Shown here in pieces: positions 1-13,000 of a stretch of DNA of 64,000 nt. Below the pieces are notes generated by a model, which worked only from the letters and a program-made list of their open reading frames with translations, did not search any database and was not told where the DNA came from. Numbering within the stretch: position 1 is the first letter of the stretch; each line of letters opens with the position of its first letter. A program made the position numbers and the translations under genes. Origin of the DNA: Acholoe squamosa (Eukaryota > Annelida > Polychaeta > Phyllodocida > Polynoidae); assembly GCA_949317995.1 (NCBI GenBank), contig OX439035.1, positions 83,019,959-83,083,958 on the forward strand, written 5' to 3'.

Positions 1-23
1 TTATTAAGGGAATCAGGCCCAAC

Positions 24-467
24 TCCCTCCCCCCGGTCCCTGCACTCAGATACCATTTTAGACACCACCATCATTACGAAAAACACAGAAATAGGGGTGC
101 TTGATGACCATCAGAAATGTCCTGGACTTTTTATGAAAAGGGAGTAAAATTTCAAGATATACAGTGGAAATGAGGGAAAAGGGGGTATTTCCACCCTCAT
201 AGAAATTTGAAGTGACAATATCTGTATTTTCATGTTAAATTTTGATGGTTTTGAGGGCACATAGACCCGCATTTCTAGGAAAAAGGGGTGGTCTGGTCAA
301 CATGTCAGTGTTTTCGGAAATAAAGGGGTGTTTTGGGATCTTGGAAAATCCGTGTTTTTCACATAAAAAGGGGTATTTTTCAGCCTAAAATCCATGGAAA
401 AGGGGGTCAATTTGAAACGATGGTGTCACATGCTCTTTGAGTGCGGGGACCGGGCTTCCCCCTCCTT
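24..467. mobile_element. Short TIR element with repeated AAAAGGGGT motif
   Basis: The two ends are imperfect inverted copies: CGGTCCCTGCACTCA near 34-48 matches, in reverse complement, the CGGTCCCCGCACTCA arm near 439-453. Between them a G-rich motif of the form AAAAGGGGT recurs about seven times in one orientation (around 135, 177, 280, 322, 365 and 397). There is no ORF. This is most likely a non-autonomous DNA transposon. The exact ends and target duplication are not resolved. Confidence 0.5.
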
Positions 468-517
468 CCCAGTGTGCACAGGACAAAAGACCAGAGTCTA
501 TAGGACTCTAGTACTTA

Positions 518-1837
518 GGGTAGAATCACCTTAAGACGGACACCCACCTTGAGTCGGACACTTTTTATCAATGATTTCATCGTAAAAGGTTTGAAATATT
601 ATGGAATTATCAGTTGGTATTGGAAATTCACCGGTTTGTCTTGATAACTATTGAGATGATACAAATTGACCATCATCTTCTATGTGCTTTTCAATGTGGT
701 GAAGTTGGGACGTATTGTACGATTTTGGTATCAGAATTGTAGATACAAACGGATAAAATAGTTTTACAAAATACTTTATTGTGAGTGTATACTTGTACAT
801 ATTAATTATTTACGGATATCAGATGGATCACTTATATTTTGGGAAAGGTAACCCAGAAAAAGACTTCAGAAATCTAAGCACTTAATTATTTATCACTAAA
901 CGAAATTGGCATTGTAATTTGACCTAGAGTCGGACACTAATTTCACCAGAAGTCGGACACCAATTCCTCAGCACTTCCCTGTACTTTGATCAGAATCCAC
1001 AATGTAAGTTATCAAAAATTTAAAGAAATGTTCCATGGGACATTGAGGGTCATCTTATGATGTGTGAAAGCCTATAGTCACACTGTTCAGCTGGTGTGCC
1101 GAATATATACAGGTCTAGTCCTATATAGCGAAATGCTCTTAATTATAAACTTTAGATCTATCAGTATTGCCAAGATAAGGTACATGCTGACGAAAAGGAT
1201 ACTTCACACTGTCTCATTTAACCGATTTAGCATAGTGTTTTACATGTACTATCAAAAACTGGATAGTTGATGTTTCAAATGTCCCTTTGTAACATATAAA
1301 TTATGGTTCCCCCATGGCCAGCAAACAAACCCCATACGTGTGCAAACCCAAACTAAGGGAGTGGTCATTATTTATCAACAGGGGGGGTGGTGGGTTTTCG
1401 CGCGGACGCGCGGAAATTTTTTACGCCCCCCTCGACGGCAGTCAAAATTTTTTGCGCCCTCCCCCGCGCCGGAGGCACGGAGAGTTTTCGCGCCCCTCTT
1501 TGATCTATAGTAGCGCGCGGGCTTTTTTGCTAAAAAGAGGGTGAATTTTTTTAGCCCCCCCCTCAAGAGGGGTCAAAATTTTTTTAGCCCCCCTTGGGAG
1601 GGGTCTAAAAATTTTACGCCCCCCCCTCAAACCCACCACCCCCCCCTGTTGATAAATAATGACCACTCCCTAAATGCGATAGAAGTAGAATCTGATGTCA
1701 CTATATTGTATAAACCTCCTTCTCACAGGAAAATTATTACATTTTCCATTTTACTTATGAAATCAAGGAAGAACAGGGGTGTCCGACTTCAGGTTAATGC
1801 TTCTAGTCATGTGTCCGACTCCAGGTGAAAACAGCCC
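518..1837. mobile_element. TIR element with GTCGGACAC subterminal repeats
   Basis: The element starts GGGTAGAATCACCTT at 518 and ends in an inverted arm (AGGTGAAAACAGCCC). The motif GAGTCGGACAC or a close variant occurs at about 537, 551, 928 and 950 near the left side and inverted at about 1781 and 1811 near the right. There is no coding capacity. A smaller foldback element sits inside it at 1357-1670. The GGGTA start and the ACCTTGAGTCG core link it to the elements at 8609 and 59601. Confidence 0.55.
1357..1670. mobile_element. PIF/Harbinger-like MITE
   Basis: A foldback element of 314 bp with about 40-bp terminal inverted repeats starting GGGAGTGGTCATTATTTATC. It is flanked by TAA on both sides (1354-1356 and 1671-1673). 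A 3-bp TAA/TTA duplication with GGG...CCC ends is the pattern of PIF/Harbinger elements. The interior is rich in CGCGCGG and GCCCCCC blocks. Short ORFs across it are antisense mirrors of each other and are not genes. Confidence 0.65.
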
Positions 1838-2261
1838 TTTAGAATTCCCGAAGGTTGCTTATATTTTTCACATGGTTATATTCATTAAATCAGAGGAACT
1901 GGCCAATGACACATGGCAATACATCACCCCCTGTCCATTTATGCTTTTGCATAGGCATAGGTAATGGTAACAATACTTATAATATAGAATGAAAAATAAT
2001 GACGTTCATGTTGAAAATGATCGTCCGGAATTGCCCTATAGTGAGGGAACCAAAATAGACCAAAAGGCGGCTGTCGTGTGAAGCAAATGAAAGAGCTTAG
2101 CCACCAATCAGGGATTGTCAAAGATATATTGGAGGTCACAAAAGGCTTTGTTGGCAGTCTGGGAATGGTGGCATCTTGCCGTGGTGGCCATCTTTGTCCC
2201 AAATCTAAGGAATTTAGAGCAAATGTAAAAGGAGGTCTGGAATATAGTCTTAAGGTTATCT
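1838..2261. other. No feature seen
   Basis: AT-rich, no ORF with a recognisable domain, no clear repeat structure. Confidence 0.5.
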
Positions 2262-2490
2262 AAATTGGCTGTAACAAGGAGGGGTAGAAAACATGTACCA
2301 TGGCATTATATGGCATATTCTGATTTATGGCTAAGTAGCTCATGTCAAGGTCAGTTGAAGGTCAAATCTCAAAATATGGTCCAAAACTAAGCTTTTCATT
2401 ATTTTCAGATGGATATTAAACATAAAAAAATGAACATTAAATTTTAAGTTTCGAATCTTTAATGAAAAGTTTCCTTATACAATTGAGATT
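2262..2490 (+). repeat. Left arm of a diverged long inverted repeat
   Basis: This arm matches the reverse complement of 4610-4833. The best-preserved part is around CTAAGTAGCTCATGTCAAGG and the following GAAGGTCAAATCT, continuing through ATTAAACATAAAA to AAAGTTTCCTT. The pair brackets the ORF remnant at 3101-3658, so the two arms may be the ends of one old element. Confidence 0.5.
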
Positions 2491-3100
2491 TTATCCCACC
2501 TAATTTAGCCATATCTGGTTGAACTAGGCTAACCTGGCGACAATCTTTTCAAACCCCTCCTTTTTATCCAAATATTTCAGACTTCAACACTTAGAATATA
2601 TCACATATATTTCCCACAACCTGTGTATATACCAATACAAAATTATTAACAGAATCAATATGACATGGATCTAACAGGGGGTTATGTCATATTTTGACCT
2701 TGACCTACTTATCATGATATTCTACACTCGCTGCTTTTTGCCATCACTCTGCTTCTATGATGCTCATTTCTGTGATGTAAAGTGTGAAGTAGCACCTTCT
2801 GAAAAGGGCAAATCCATTGAAGAATACCTGAATCCCTATTGACTTTTTCTAGGCCATTTTGTTCAATTCTCATAGAGTAAAATGAGAAGATATATCTGTC
2901 AAATGACCTTCATCTGCTTAGATTTACTAACCATTCAATGCAAGTTCTGTCTTATCAAAGCACCAAATGAATGCAGGACACTGCCCCTTCCTTGCCACTT
3001 CCTTCCCTTAAATGTGCCTATAGCTATTTATGAAAAGTTGTAATGCACAATGTTGGATCACAAGATCCAAGGCATCATGTTTTTTTGACAGTAGATAAGG

Positions 3101-3658
3101 ATGGTGCTTCAGATGATGTTGTTCGTGAGTGCAGTTCAAACTATTGATTTCACCAGTCTGCAAAAATTTACACAACACTTCTTTGCTCATGACTGGCTCA
3201 ACTATGCTTGCATGATTCCTCTGTATCTAACAGAAATGGATGCATTACCTCTCACAGATGGCACAATCTATGAGAATATTGTGTTTTGTTCTATTGGTGC
3301 TGACCTTGCCTTAGAGCACATGGACAGATCAATGAAAGTGACTGGGAGCTCCGTGGGTATCATCCTTAATGAAAGAGCACATACAAAGTTCTTCTTGACA
3401 TGTCCAGAGCTATCCAGGCTGGTTGCAGGCTCTGAGAGAATTGCAGGTGTGTCTTCACATCCAGCTCAACACCACAAATTGTCACCAACATACATAGCCA
3501 GTGAAGAGAAGGCTGTAGCAGCTCAGGAGGCCATTTCTCAATGTACTACGACTGCACACAGCCACTATGATTTAAAAATGCCAAGAATAAGCCAGGCTAT
3601 CGTAGGAACTGCCCTACGACTGCTCACTATGATTAGCAGCTATGCAGTAATTACATAA
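3101..3658 (+). pseudogene. Remnant of a mobile-element-associated ORF
   Basis: An open stretch of 185 codons. Residues about 18-125 read FTSLQKFTQHFFAHDWLNYA, then MIPLYLTEMDAL, GADLALEHMDRSMKV and RTKFF-like text. I recognise this pattern from a protein that recurs in many copies in aquatic invertebrate genomes, with the typical form AHDWLNYARMIPLYLAEM...GADHALEHxNRSMKV. Its function is not known to me. Compared with that pattern, the segment between the tyrosine-rich part and the GAD motif looks shortened here, and no upstream part of the protein is joined to it. From about residue 145 the frame runs into repetitive sequence with ACGACTGC motifs, so the C-terminus is not genuine. I treat it as a broken copy inside an old element rather than as a host gene. 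Confidence 0.5.
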
Positions 3659-3780
3659 GGTTTAGTAGGGCAGTCGTACTGGTGCAGACATTAGGGACTA
3701 CTAGGTCATGGTGCTGTTAAGGCCAAATTATTAGGCTCTCACTACGATTTTAAGGACAGCAGTCGTAGTGTGTTAAGAAA
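3540..3780. repeat. Cluster of ACGACTGC motifs in both orientations
   Basis: CTACGACTGC and its inverse GCAGTCGTA occur at about 3546, 3614, 3668 and 3758. Similar motifs appear in the foldback element at 11592-11816 (TACGACTGCCCTACC), so this is probably the worn remains of a related element. Confidence 0.4.
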
Positions 3781-4609
3781 TGGCCTCCTGACCTCTAGCT
3801 TCAGGACCAACACTAATCCATTTAGAGAACACAGCCAACACGTCTTCAACCTCGCAACAAAAGTTGTGATGCCCTGTGAGGTTAAAAATGACATTTGCAG
3901 TCATGATTTAATTGGTCTCGAAATACTTCAGGAATTTTCTAGAGTGGCATATCAACATAATTCACACCTGTCTTTGGTCCGCTATGAAAAAAGAAACTAA
4001 AAACATGGGAATGAAGCTCCAGCTACTAACAAAGCAGTAATAGAGTTAAAAGAGTAAAGGAGCATTGGTATCTCTAGGTTAGAGCTAGGCCACTTCTTCT
4101 CTTAGCCAATTTGGCGAATTTGTATTGATTTTAATTAGCCAAAATCGTTGTCACTTAGCCAAATACTGTGACAGAAATTGACCTGTAACATTGCAAGACT
4201 GGTTGTCCATACCTTGTGTCTAATTTCTGTCTAGGATGGGGGGTCGGGTGAAATAAGAAACGCTGCTGTTGCAATGATAAAATATTTTATCATACGATTA
4301 TCTTACTGGTATACACACTTGGGCATCTACATTTTAAAATAGACGCCCAAGTGTTGTAAGTATAGAGAACAGTGCTCATTATTTAATAAGTACTAGTCGA
4401 TACAATTTTCCAGAGTACAAGTCTACTTTGATAATGAAAGTATTCGGCGTGTACAAAATTTAATAAAGGGGGCCTTTTTTCTAGAGTCAAGTCGACTTAA
4501 TAAGCATGTTCTCATTGGTCTGTTTATTTTGATTGAGTAGGTAGGTCTTGACTGCAATGTAACTATGGCAACCTACATATATCCGATAGGTTTGTGTCAA
4601 ATTGGACAT
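3781..4609. other. No gene seen
   Basis: AT-rich sequence without a supported ORF. An inverted pair around 4312-4355 (ACACTTGGGCATCTA against TAGACGCCCAAGTGT) forms a local hairpin. Confidence 0.4.
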
Positions 4610-4833
4610 GGGGCCAATTGTAAAAGGAAACTTTCTGCAGAAAATTTGAAACCATTAAGGCATATATTTTTATGTTTAATGGCTGTGTGATAGTTGACTG
4701 CTTGGTTTGGGGCAGTGTTTTAAGATTTGACCTTCAAGTGACCTTGACATGAGCTACTTAGTCATATATCAGAATGAGCCATGCAATGGCATGATACTTA
4801 TCTTATATCCCTCATTATTGCATCTAATTTAGA
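4610..4833 (-). repeat. Right arm of a diverged long inverted repeat
   Basis: Reverse-complement partner of 2262-2490, including CCTTGACATGAGCTACTTAG. Divergence is substantial, with many substitutions and small indels. Confidence 0.5.
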
Positions 4834-6518
4834 TTTTGCATAAATTGTGCTTTGAATAAACCACAAATTCTTTTTTTTTTATAGAAATTTTGGTTAATTC
4901 AACCATGATAGCATCCCTCTCTTCTATTAGAACTAAAGGAACAGCCCTAAACCCTAATGATACTTTCCCTATTGGTTGTACACAGGTTGGGTGACCAGTG
5001 ACATGAAAGTCAGCCTATCCTATACGGACTTAGCAGGTTTAATTTTTAGCCAATGAGAGAGCTCCAATCTAGTCACTGCGGTCCTCGGGGGCCAACTGGT
5101 ACCCATCTGCTAGGTCTTATCAGTGGAACTCGCTGGTAACAAGCTCCAGCAATGGCTGCGCCCATGGGACAACCTGTTACCTCGGAATAGGCTGACCGCG
5201 GGTGCCCTGTCACCGTATCGGATACGCTGACCGCAGACGGGTGGGGGTGCACCAAGAGACATCACCGTAGTTATACTGACCAGAACAAGGGGGCGACACA
5301 GCTGGGTCAGATCATCCCTTCTCCCTAGATGTGCACCACGCTCTGACTTCCCGCCCTTTCTCATCCCTTGCGACTGGATAACACAGATCTATGCAGTCTG
5401 GCCTAAGCCCCAGCCCCTGGGCCCCAGCCTTAAAGGGGGGGGGGGGTGTACATGAGCATATTAATTTCTCCCTCTTTTCTTGTTGAAATGGCTGCAAAAT
5501 TCACAGACTAAATATTAGATTATGACAAGGCCATCACTCATTGTTAGTTTAATAAAGATATCATGACCAGAAGTGCAATAAAAATTTCGGGAACTTTGAC
5601 AGTGAAGAGCGGGTGAGTGGTGCTCATTTCCCTGACAGCAATCAATGATTTTCATAGGAATCTTCTGGGTCAATGGATTCCTATTCATGGACAGTGTCCC
5701 TATACATGTTTAGAAGACTCGCTGAAAGTCTGAAGCTATTTGGTTAAATATATCAGGAGAAAATAGACATTAAATGCACCCTGGGGATCATAATTTGGGA
5801 AGTGCACTCTCATGCTGGCAACTCTGTGCCCCCCCCCCCGATCCCTGCCTGATTCTGTGTAGCGCGGGAATAGTGCAGCAAGGCGCCGTTGCCATGGTTA
5901 CATCATAGCGCGGTGCACGTCCAAGTGTAACCCAGGTCATCACATTTGTAACAGTTGAAGAGAGATAAAGAGTTTATCATGGATCAACAATAACACCATG
6001 TTGAATAGGGCCTACTGCAGATCCCAGAGGTTACTAGAATAGGCGACAATAGCTAAGCATGAAATGCCAGGGATTAAACAAGTCTCATTTCCACCATGAA
6101 AACCATCGCTCTTTCTCACGACTTTCTTCCTTTGTTTCGATTTAGTGCTGTAATAACCCTTTTGAGACTTCATACGTTATAATGAACCTGGGTAGGCCTG
6201 TAGGCTCGTGCTAATGGTTATCAAGAAGGCCTACACTGTAAAAAATAATGTCAAAATAACGAAGTACAACGAAGGATTCCTCGCCCCAAAGTTGTCAGAG
6301 ATCCATTGTTATTTTCACGGAGGTGTTATTTTCACATAGATTACCTGCACCACCGCACTGCCTCCGTTCAGTATTCAGATTTACAAGGATCCCTGGTACA
6401 TTCAACAGTTATTTTTTACAATGTACGACATGTCCGTATCCAAACACCTGAGCGCCAATGCAAATGGTATCGTGTGTATCAGATGAAGCGGTGTATAAGT
6501 ACTCCACTCTATGGATCC
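4834..6518. other. Intergenic, no gene seen
   Basis: A GC-rich patch at 5070-5420 stands out from its AT-rich surroundings and ends in a G-run near 5437. I could not match it to 5S rRNA, a tRNA or a coding domain. The short ORFs there overlap each other antisense and look accidental. Confidence 0.4.
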
Positions 6519-6833
6519 CTGGAGGGTCTTGCCAAAAGGTAACGAGGAAGAACTCCCGTGAATCTTTTTTTGGAGAGTAATGAGATAAACATTTATGGCC
6601 TAACTCGTTTTCATAGCACAAAAGAATTACAGCATTCTGCATGGAAAGCTCTTTTTGAGATGTAAGCAAACGTGCACGTTTCCTCTAAACGTTTATCTAA
6701 ACAATTATTTAGCAATACAAAAACGTGTACGTTTCCTCTAAACGTTTATCTAAACAATTATTTAGCAATACAAAAATGTGCACGTTTTCTTCTATCATGG
6801 TTCACGTCTCTTTTTTTTGGCAAGACCCTCCAG
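6519..6833. mobile_element. Foldback element with internal 53-bp tandem repeat
   Basis: CTGGAGGGTCTTGCCAAAA at the left end is repeated exactly inverted at the right end. Inside, a 53-bp unit beginning CGTGCACGTTTCCTC is present twice (6671-6723, 6724-6776) with a third partial copy. No protein is encoded. The terminal CTGGAGG is shared with the elements at 7919, 11592, 11906 and 57930. Confidence 0.6.
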
Positions 6834-6894
6834 GTGGCTCATGGATGTAATCCAAACTCCACTTCCCAGGCTCAGGTAGACGACTGACCATGTA

Positions 6895-7030
6895 ACAAAC
6901 ACAGTGGTGGGGGATTTTCGCACAGACGCGCCGGAAATATCACCCTACCAAGAGAGGAGGTCCAAAATTAGACCCCTTTATTCTGTACTAATGCACGGGC
7001 TTTTCTCTTTTTTAAGGGGTAAGAATGTTA
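6895..7030. repeat. Degenerate relative of the 1357-1670 MITE interior
   Basis: The order GTGGTGGG..TTTTCGC, GACGCGC, GGAAAT and GGGCTTTT follows that of the left half of the element at 1357-1670. The inverted partner is missing, so this is a truncated copy. Confidence 0.4.
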
Positions 7031-7918
7031 TTATCTGTTCCCCAGAAGAGGACCATTCCTTTTGCAGTCATCATTCTGGAAGGTGTCTAAAGAATTACAA
7101 ACCTCAAACTCGCCATCCAATTTGTATTGCTCAAAAATGACAACTCCCGAATGATGAAGACAGATCAGCAAGGCACGGAGTAGTGTTATGGTCTACAGCA
7201 TTTATTTCATCCCTATGATTGGATGGCCTAATCACCGCCATTGATTACACTTGACCGATTATTAGAGCGATATTTATTTTAACAAGTTCCAGTTCCAGTA
7301 TATCCGGTTGTGGAGGAGCAGGATCAGTTGCATAGACAGAGAAAGGTATGTTGGTTATTTTAATAAAACACCTGTATAAAAGGAACCTGCTACAGAAACG
7401 TTATCCTTTCGCTCGATTTATAGGTTGAAGCAGAGACACAGAAGTACTCGCCATAGTTACTAGCGAGTTGTTAATTAGGCCCATGTCCTTACACTGTGCC
7501 CACAGATTCTGATAATGAACCTACAATAGACCAGGAGGGTGTTGCTCCTACGGTAAATAGAGCTGTCAGTATGCGCCCTCTTTTCAAAACAAGTCATGCT
7601 CTGCTTCATTATTTAGAATTTTAGAATTTGATATATCAGTTCAAGGAAAGCCCTGTACCGGGCTGGACATGCAGGGTGATGATGTTGTTTAGAGCAACGA
7701 AGTTTCCAATAAACTAACGTTTCGCCCAGATACCGAATTTACAGAATATGACAAATAATTACTTATAACACGAATGCATTACCTCTTTCCAAGAAACTGA
7801 TAGGGAAGTATGAATTGAAAACGAATTTTTGTGATAATGGTAAGTGTGCGATATAGCCCTACTAGATTACTTGAGGCACCCCTAGTACACGTACACCCGC
7901 TGCTATAGTATAGAGAAC
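7031..7918. other. No gene seen
   Basis: AT-rich sequence without a supported ORF or repeat. Confidence 0.4.
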
Positions 7919-8378
7919 CTGGAGCTTAATTCAAAACATCCTGGGATCGCAACCCCAGCGATCTCAGTGTAGGCACATATCATAAGACCTGGCCGGTCTA
8001 CCCTATCTAATGCAGTGGTTGCAGGCCTTTTAGGAATAGCAAGTCCTGGGATCACTTCATAATTCCTTTTCCAGCACTAAGATCACTGCGATCTTAGTGA
8101 AAGAACTTCATAGTGGTTTCACCTGAGTACAAGAGCACTTACAGGGAACACTCCTGATAGCTCCACAGCTATTCCTTTATTTTAGGACTCTTACCCCTGT
8201 GCCCAGTCAGTACTTCTTGGAATAGTGTAGGAGGGCTGAGGCTAAGATCGATGCGATCTTCGTGCTGGCTAGGAAATGTGAACGCAGTCTAATCTTAAGA
8301 TCGCTTAATAGGATAAGGTAGAATAATTCCTAAGATCGCTGAGGTTGTGATCCCAGGATGTTTTGAATTAACCTCCAG
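7919..8378. mobile_element. Foldback MITE, CTGGAG family, copy 1
   Basis: Ends are inverted (CTGGAGCTTAATTCAAAAC on the left, mirrored at 8350-8378). The interior contains GATC-rich inverted pairs such as AAGATCACTGCGATCTTAG. A second copy is at 57930-58680, where an extra segment of about 290 bp is present between the sequences CACTCCTGAT and CTCCACAGC. No ORF. Confidence 0.7.
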
Positions 8379-8608
8379 GGCGAAAGAAATATGAGACACA
8401 GAATGACATGTTTAGCCTTTAAAATTTATCATGACAAAATCCGTCGTCCATTTCCGACGATAAAAATCCAACATGTTAGATATTATGGTCAAAATAGGAT
8501 GACAAAATGAGTTCGGCCGACTTTTGAATTGTCGGCCGACAAAACGTGGTTTTGTCATTGGGAATTTTGTCGGCACCAATTCTATCGCCCTGTGGACACA
8601 CGCTTTTA

Positions 8609-8834
8609 GGGTAACTCGCCCCTGACTCAACCACTAAGCATTAAGTCGACCACCCTTGGTTAATTTCATTTAGATTGCATCAAACTATTAATCAGCTGTG
8701 CATTATAAACTAAAATAAGAAGACCTTTGAAATAAACCAAGCATTACTCATGATTTCTGAATATAACTTATGATTGGGTGGTCGACTCAAGGTATAACAA
8801 CATGCCTAGTGGTCGAGTCAGGAGCGACTTACCC
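8609..8834. mobile_element. Short TIR element with GTCGACCAC subterminal repeats
   Basis: GGGTAACTCGC at the left is mirrored by GCGACTTACCC at the right, with TA on both sides (8607-8608, 8835-8836). The motif GTCGACCACC or a variant occurs twice near each end in inverted orientation. This is a 226-bp non-autonomous element related in plan to 518-1837 and 59601-60761. Confidence 0.65.
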
Positions 8835-10009
8835 TAGATCACAGACCAGTACCTTGTGTTTCCTTTCAGGTCATACCGATGGTGACAATGATGCTGGTTT
8901 GAAATAGAACTTAATAACTCGTGGCATAAGTATAGATCTAAGAATAAGGGACTTGATCTGACATTGTAGCGACGCTAACGATTTCTAATGGAAGCACAAT
9001 CCCAATCTATTATGATAACTCGTTTTAGCACACACCAAACAAGTAGCCTATCTATACCCCGAGCCTATACACTCAATAGGCAAGTCTATGGCCATCACAA
9101 GGTTGTCTCATCGCCCTATGTTTCAATGTTTATGTTTGCCCCTGTTGGTCAATGTTATATGGTCCAAATTATACACCACGAAAGACCGAGTGAAAAAAAA
9201 TACCACTGTCATATCCAGATGCATATATGAATGATCAAAACGCGTATACAAATGGTGGGTTATTTTCTATTAACTATGATATAAAAAATGCGATTATGCA
9301 TGGACTTATAGCTAGGCAACCAGTGTCAGGCCTACCCTTCCTCCTCCAGTGCATGGCCCCTTTTCTTTGTGCCTTCTTATCCCTATGCTCTTTTAGCTAA
9401 CATTCCCAGAAGTTGAAAGAGAAATTACTATCGTAATAAATAGGTAATAAGCTAGATAGATGCTCTACTGCCAAGAATCTTCATCAGTGAGACCTATGAG
9501 TCACTTCCCTGAAACGTATTTCATATCAGGTCAGCCAAGTTCCTATTCTCAGTCAATGTTCCACACATTGACTGCAATCCACATAAATATCATTCCATGA
9601 AAATACTTGGCATTCTACATTCTGTGATTTATAGGAAACTAACTTGCTCACAATACAAAATGCGGTGTTATAGTAAGATGCTTTTCTCCCCACAATTGTC
9701 ATATGCATTCTTCACCGATCTTTATACATCATTAAACCACAATTATCTGTATGTAAACAGCAGAATTAAGAAAGCACTGGTGCCAATGGTTAGTACTTGG
9801 TTGTTGACTCCACTCTCGTCTATTACAAACAACAGAGTAATCACTACTCAAACATGGAGACCCTGATATGGACCTGTGAACCCCTGCATGGCCTGTCCAT
9901 ACATGTTTCCAGGTGGTGTACCCTGACCCTGCATCTATGCATATACCACAGGTACTGGCAGAAAGGGGAACATTCAGCTCACAACACCAAACACATCACA
10001 TCCTTCAAC
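8835..10009. other. Upstream region of the first paralog
   Basis: No recognisable coding domain. The promoter and 5' UTR of the gene starting at 10010 should lie here, but no TATA box or initiator can be chosen with confidence. Confidence 0.35.
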
Positions 10010-13000
10010 ATGCCACCCAAAAACGCCAACCCAGCTCCTGCAGCCAAGGCCACAAAATCAGTCAAGACATCCACAAAACCGGCCACAAAGGCAACACCAG
10101 CAGGACCAAAGCCTGGCCTGAGGAAGATGGGCGCAGCTCGACCTGCTCCTAAGAAGGCGCCGACCCCTAAAGTTAAGGTTGAGGCTGCAGCTCCTGCAGC
10201 TGAAGCTGCTTCTCCTGTAGCTGGGACTGCGGCCTCTGTTCCAGGTTGGTTATGCTCTCTCATATATTGTTATCTCTATACCGATATCAAGCCATTATTA
10301 TCTCTATATCGAGATCAAGGCAGGCTCAAGCTGTGTCTCTTATCTAAAACAAGCCCATTGGTCATCTATATGCAAGCAAGAGGATTTTTCATCATCAACT
10401 ACAATAACTCTAAATTGGTAATAGCACAGCTGCTTGGAGATTGTGGCTATCAGTGAGGTTTGGGGGTAATTGGGTAGACTGATGCTGTGACTGTTCAGCT
10501 TCAAGTTCTAGTTCACTAGTTCCAGCTCACTGGACTATCCTTTTCATTGTTGCCTGCTGCCATCTGTTGAGAAGGGATGAAAGCTTTAGTGGTGTTGGCG
10601 TGTCAGAGTAACATGTGTCAATACGTGAGAATCAGTACTAAACTTATACATTTAGCTACAAGAAATACTTGTGCTGTCTGTACTAAACCAAGTTGAAGCA
10701 TACTGACCCTTGCAGAAATGTTTGCCAAACTATATCATATTCTTAAGCACAAAAACAGTGACCCCAAAAAATTCTGTTTCAGTTCCTGCTGATCCACCAC
10801 AGCCAACGTCAGCAACCATTGGATTAAAATCCTTTGCCAAATACCTGATGGATGACAAAGATACTGATCTGAAGAAATCTGGCAGGTGACGAATTTATTA
10901 TGCATCGCGTCAAATTTGATTACATGATATCTTCACGTATACATCAACTTAATCTCACAACAATGGCTGTGGATTTAGTTGACACATAATTATAGGATGG
11001 AACAAGAAATGACGAACTTACAATTCATTTGTGAATTAAAAAGAATCCTCTACGCTTTTAGATATGCAGTATACGGGTTTTTGTTTCAAAATCAAACTAC
11101 GAATACGATCTGCATTCCTACTTGTGCAAATGATTATCCACCTTATAATGGAAAATAGTGGACCACGGTAAATTGTAGTGATGGTTATTTTCTCCGCACC
11201 CAGGGGTGGATAAAAAGAAAACAATATTATTGTAGATAAGGCAACAAAGAGGAACGTACAGGTATTTGTGATAGAAGGTCTATTCCTCCGATGAATGTGC
11301 ATGGAATTTACCTCTGTAATCCAAACTATCGTGTTATCAAAATAATTCTCTACACTGAAAGAAATGTGCCTAGAGTCTAAACACAATGCAAAATACTTTC
11401 TCGACACGTATTTGAACACAAATTCTATTTAAAGCCAAGCATGTTTAGTTTTATAATACAATTTACATTTGTGTTAAGACATTCCCATGTTTGAAATAGT
11501 TCGTTGTGCGGAATGTGCTTTACTTGTGCTTAGGTCTTATCCATGCGTTTGTATCTGGAGGTTATTTCAAGTTGGCATAACATAGCATCCTCTGGAGGGC
11601 ATTTCTCAAGATGGTACGACTAGATCCCTTCAAATCGTAGTGGGATCCTTCACTCTGATGCCATTACAGCCCTGCATCTAGTCATCACTAATGATTACAC
11701 TGATACGACTGCCCTACCAACCCCTGTGTAATTACTATATTAAGTGATGATCGTACAGAGCAGTCATGGCGCATTCCTTACGATCACCCAATCTAATTTT
11801 GATAAATGCCCTCCAGGAGCATATTTCAAAGTAGTATCTTGAAATAACGTCCTGAAATGTTATTGCTTAAGACCTACACATTTTTAGCATAGATATTTAG
11901 GCATTCTGGAGGTTAATTCAAAACAGTGGTAAATAAGCACTGTTTTGAATTAACCTCCAGAATAAGAGTTGTAATCCCAAATAGGTGGTCGAGAATATAT
12001 CTACCTACACAAAACCTTTAAGAACTATGAAAAAATGTTCAAGTCCGTTTGCCTTGATTCTCTTACTTCTCGCCAGGTGGCCCATTATAAGTGACGAGAC
12101 GGAGCGTTCCACTACCTTCCTCCAGTACCGTAATGTGAACATGCTTAATGTCCTGAACCAGAATGATATGGAACCAAATCGCATCAGACTTGCTCTCATC
12201 GGGGGTTTAAGGTATGCACATTCTGATTCTTATCTTTAGATATCTCCATTTTTGTTCCAAACAGTGGCTGGTCTGTTCTAACTACAGTGAACCGTCCTGC
12301 TGTGCAATCCATTATTTAGTGTATACGATTTCATCATAGCTCGATTCTGTATTGACTGTAATGTTTCTTTTGATGAAATATTCGTTACAAAAAGGAATAG
12401 AGTATAAAAAACGTATTGCGGTTCTCCATTGACCTGCAGGTATGGTAAGCCGGTGGTATTCAACATGATGACGTCTAGTTTAGATGCAATGTACCCCCGT
12501 CTCGTAGAGTATGTGGATGCTGTAAAACCAGGCCTGATGAAGGCAATCATTGACAAGGAGTTTCTCAAGGAAGACTAGTAAGTGTATATATGTACATTAC
12601 GCAATCCATATAGACACACACAAAGGAGCATGGCAGTAAAGTATCTTTTGGCGACCAGGGAGGCACATATATGCAAATGATAGGCTGGGGGTCTCTTGTT
12701 AAACAATATATTCTTTTTGCAAATTAGCTGGGATATAAAGGATGATACAATTGTAGAGGTATACCGGTACACATATTGTATTAAAGTGTCATCTGGCGTG
12801 GCGGGTGAGTCCTGTCACTGGATGTTCCTAGGGTTTCGGATAGGTGGCAGCGCTGATCCGGACCTGCGGGACATCTGGCGACAAGCACTAGGGTTCCTAT
12901 ATAAAGCCCTGGGATCAGTCGCTACATCAGAGGCCCTTCAGGCCTCCGTACTGAACATGAATAAGGAAAGTAAAGATTAGATGCCCCACCTACACCTTCC

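Noticed and set aside
5070..5260. Possible 5S rRNA or tRNA-derived repeat in a GC-rich patch
   Set aside because: No match to internal promoter boxes or to a cloverleaf that I could draw.
11036..11419. 127-codon minus-strand ORF in intron 2 of paralog 1
   Set aside because: AT-rich, no domain, no splice context, no repeat partner.
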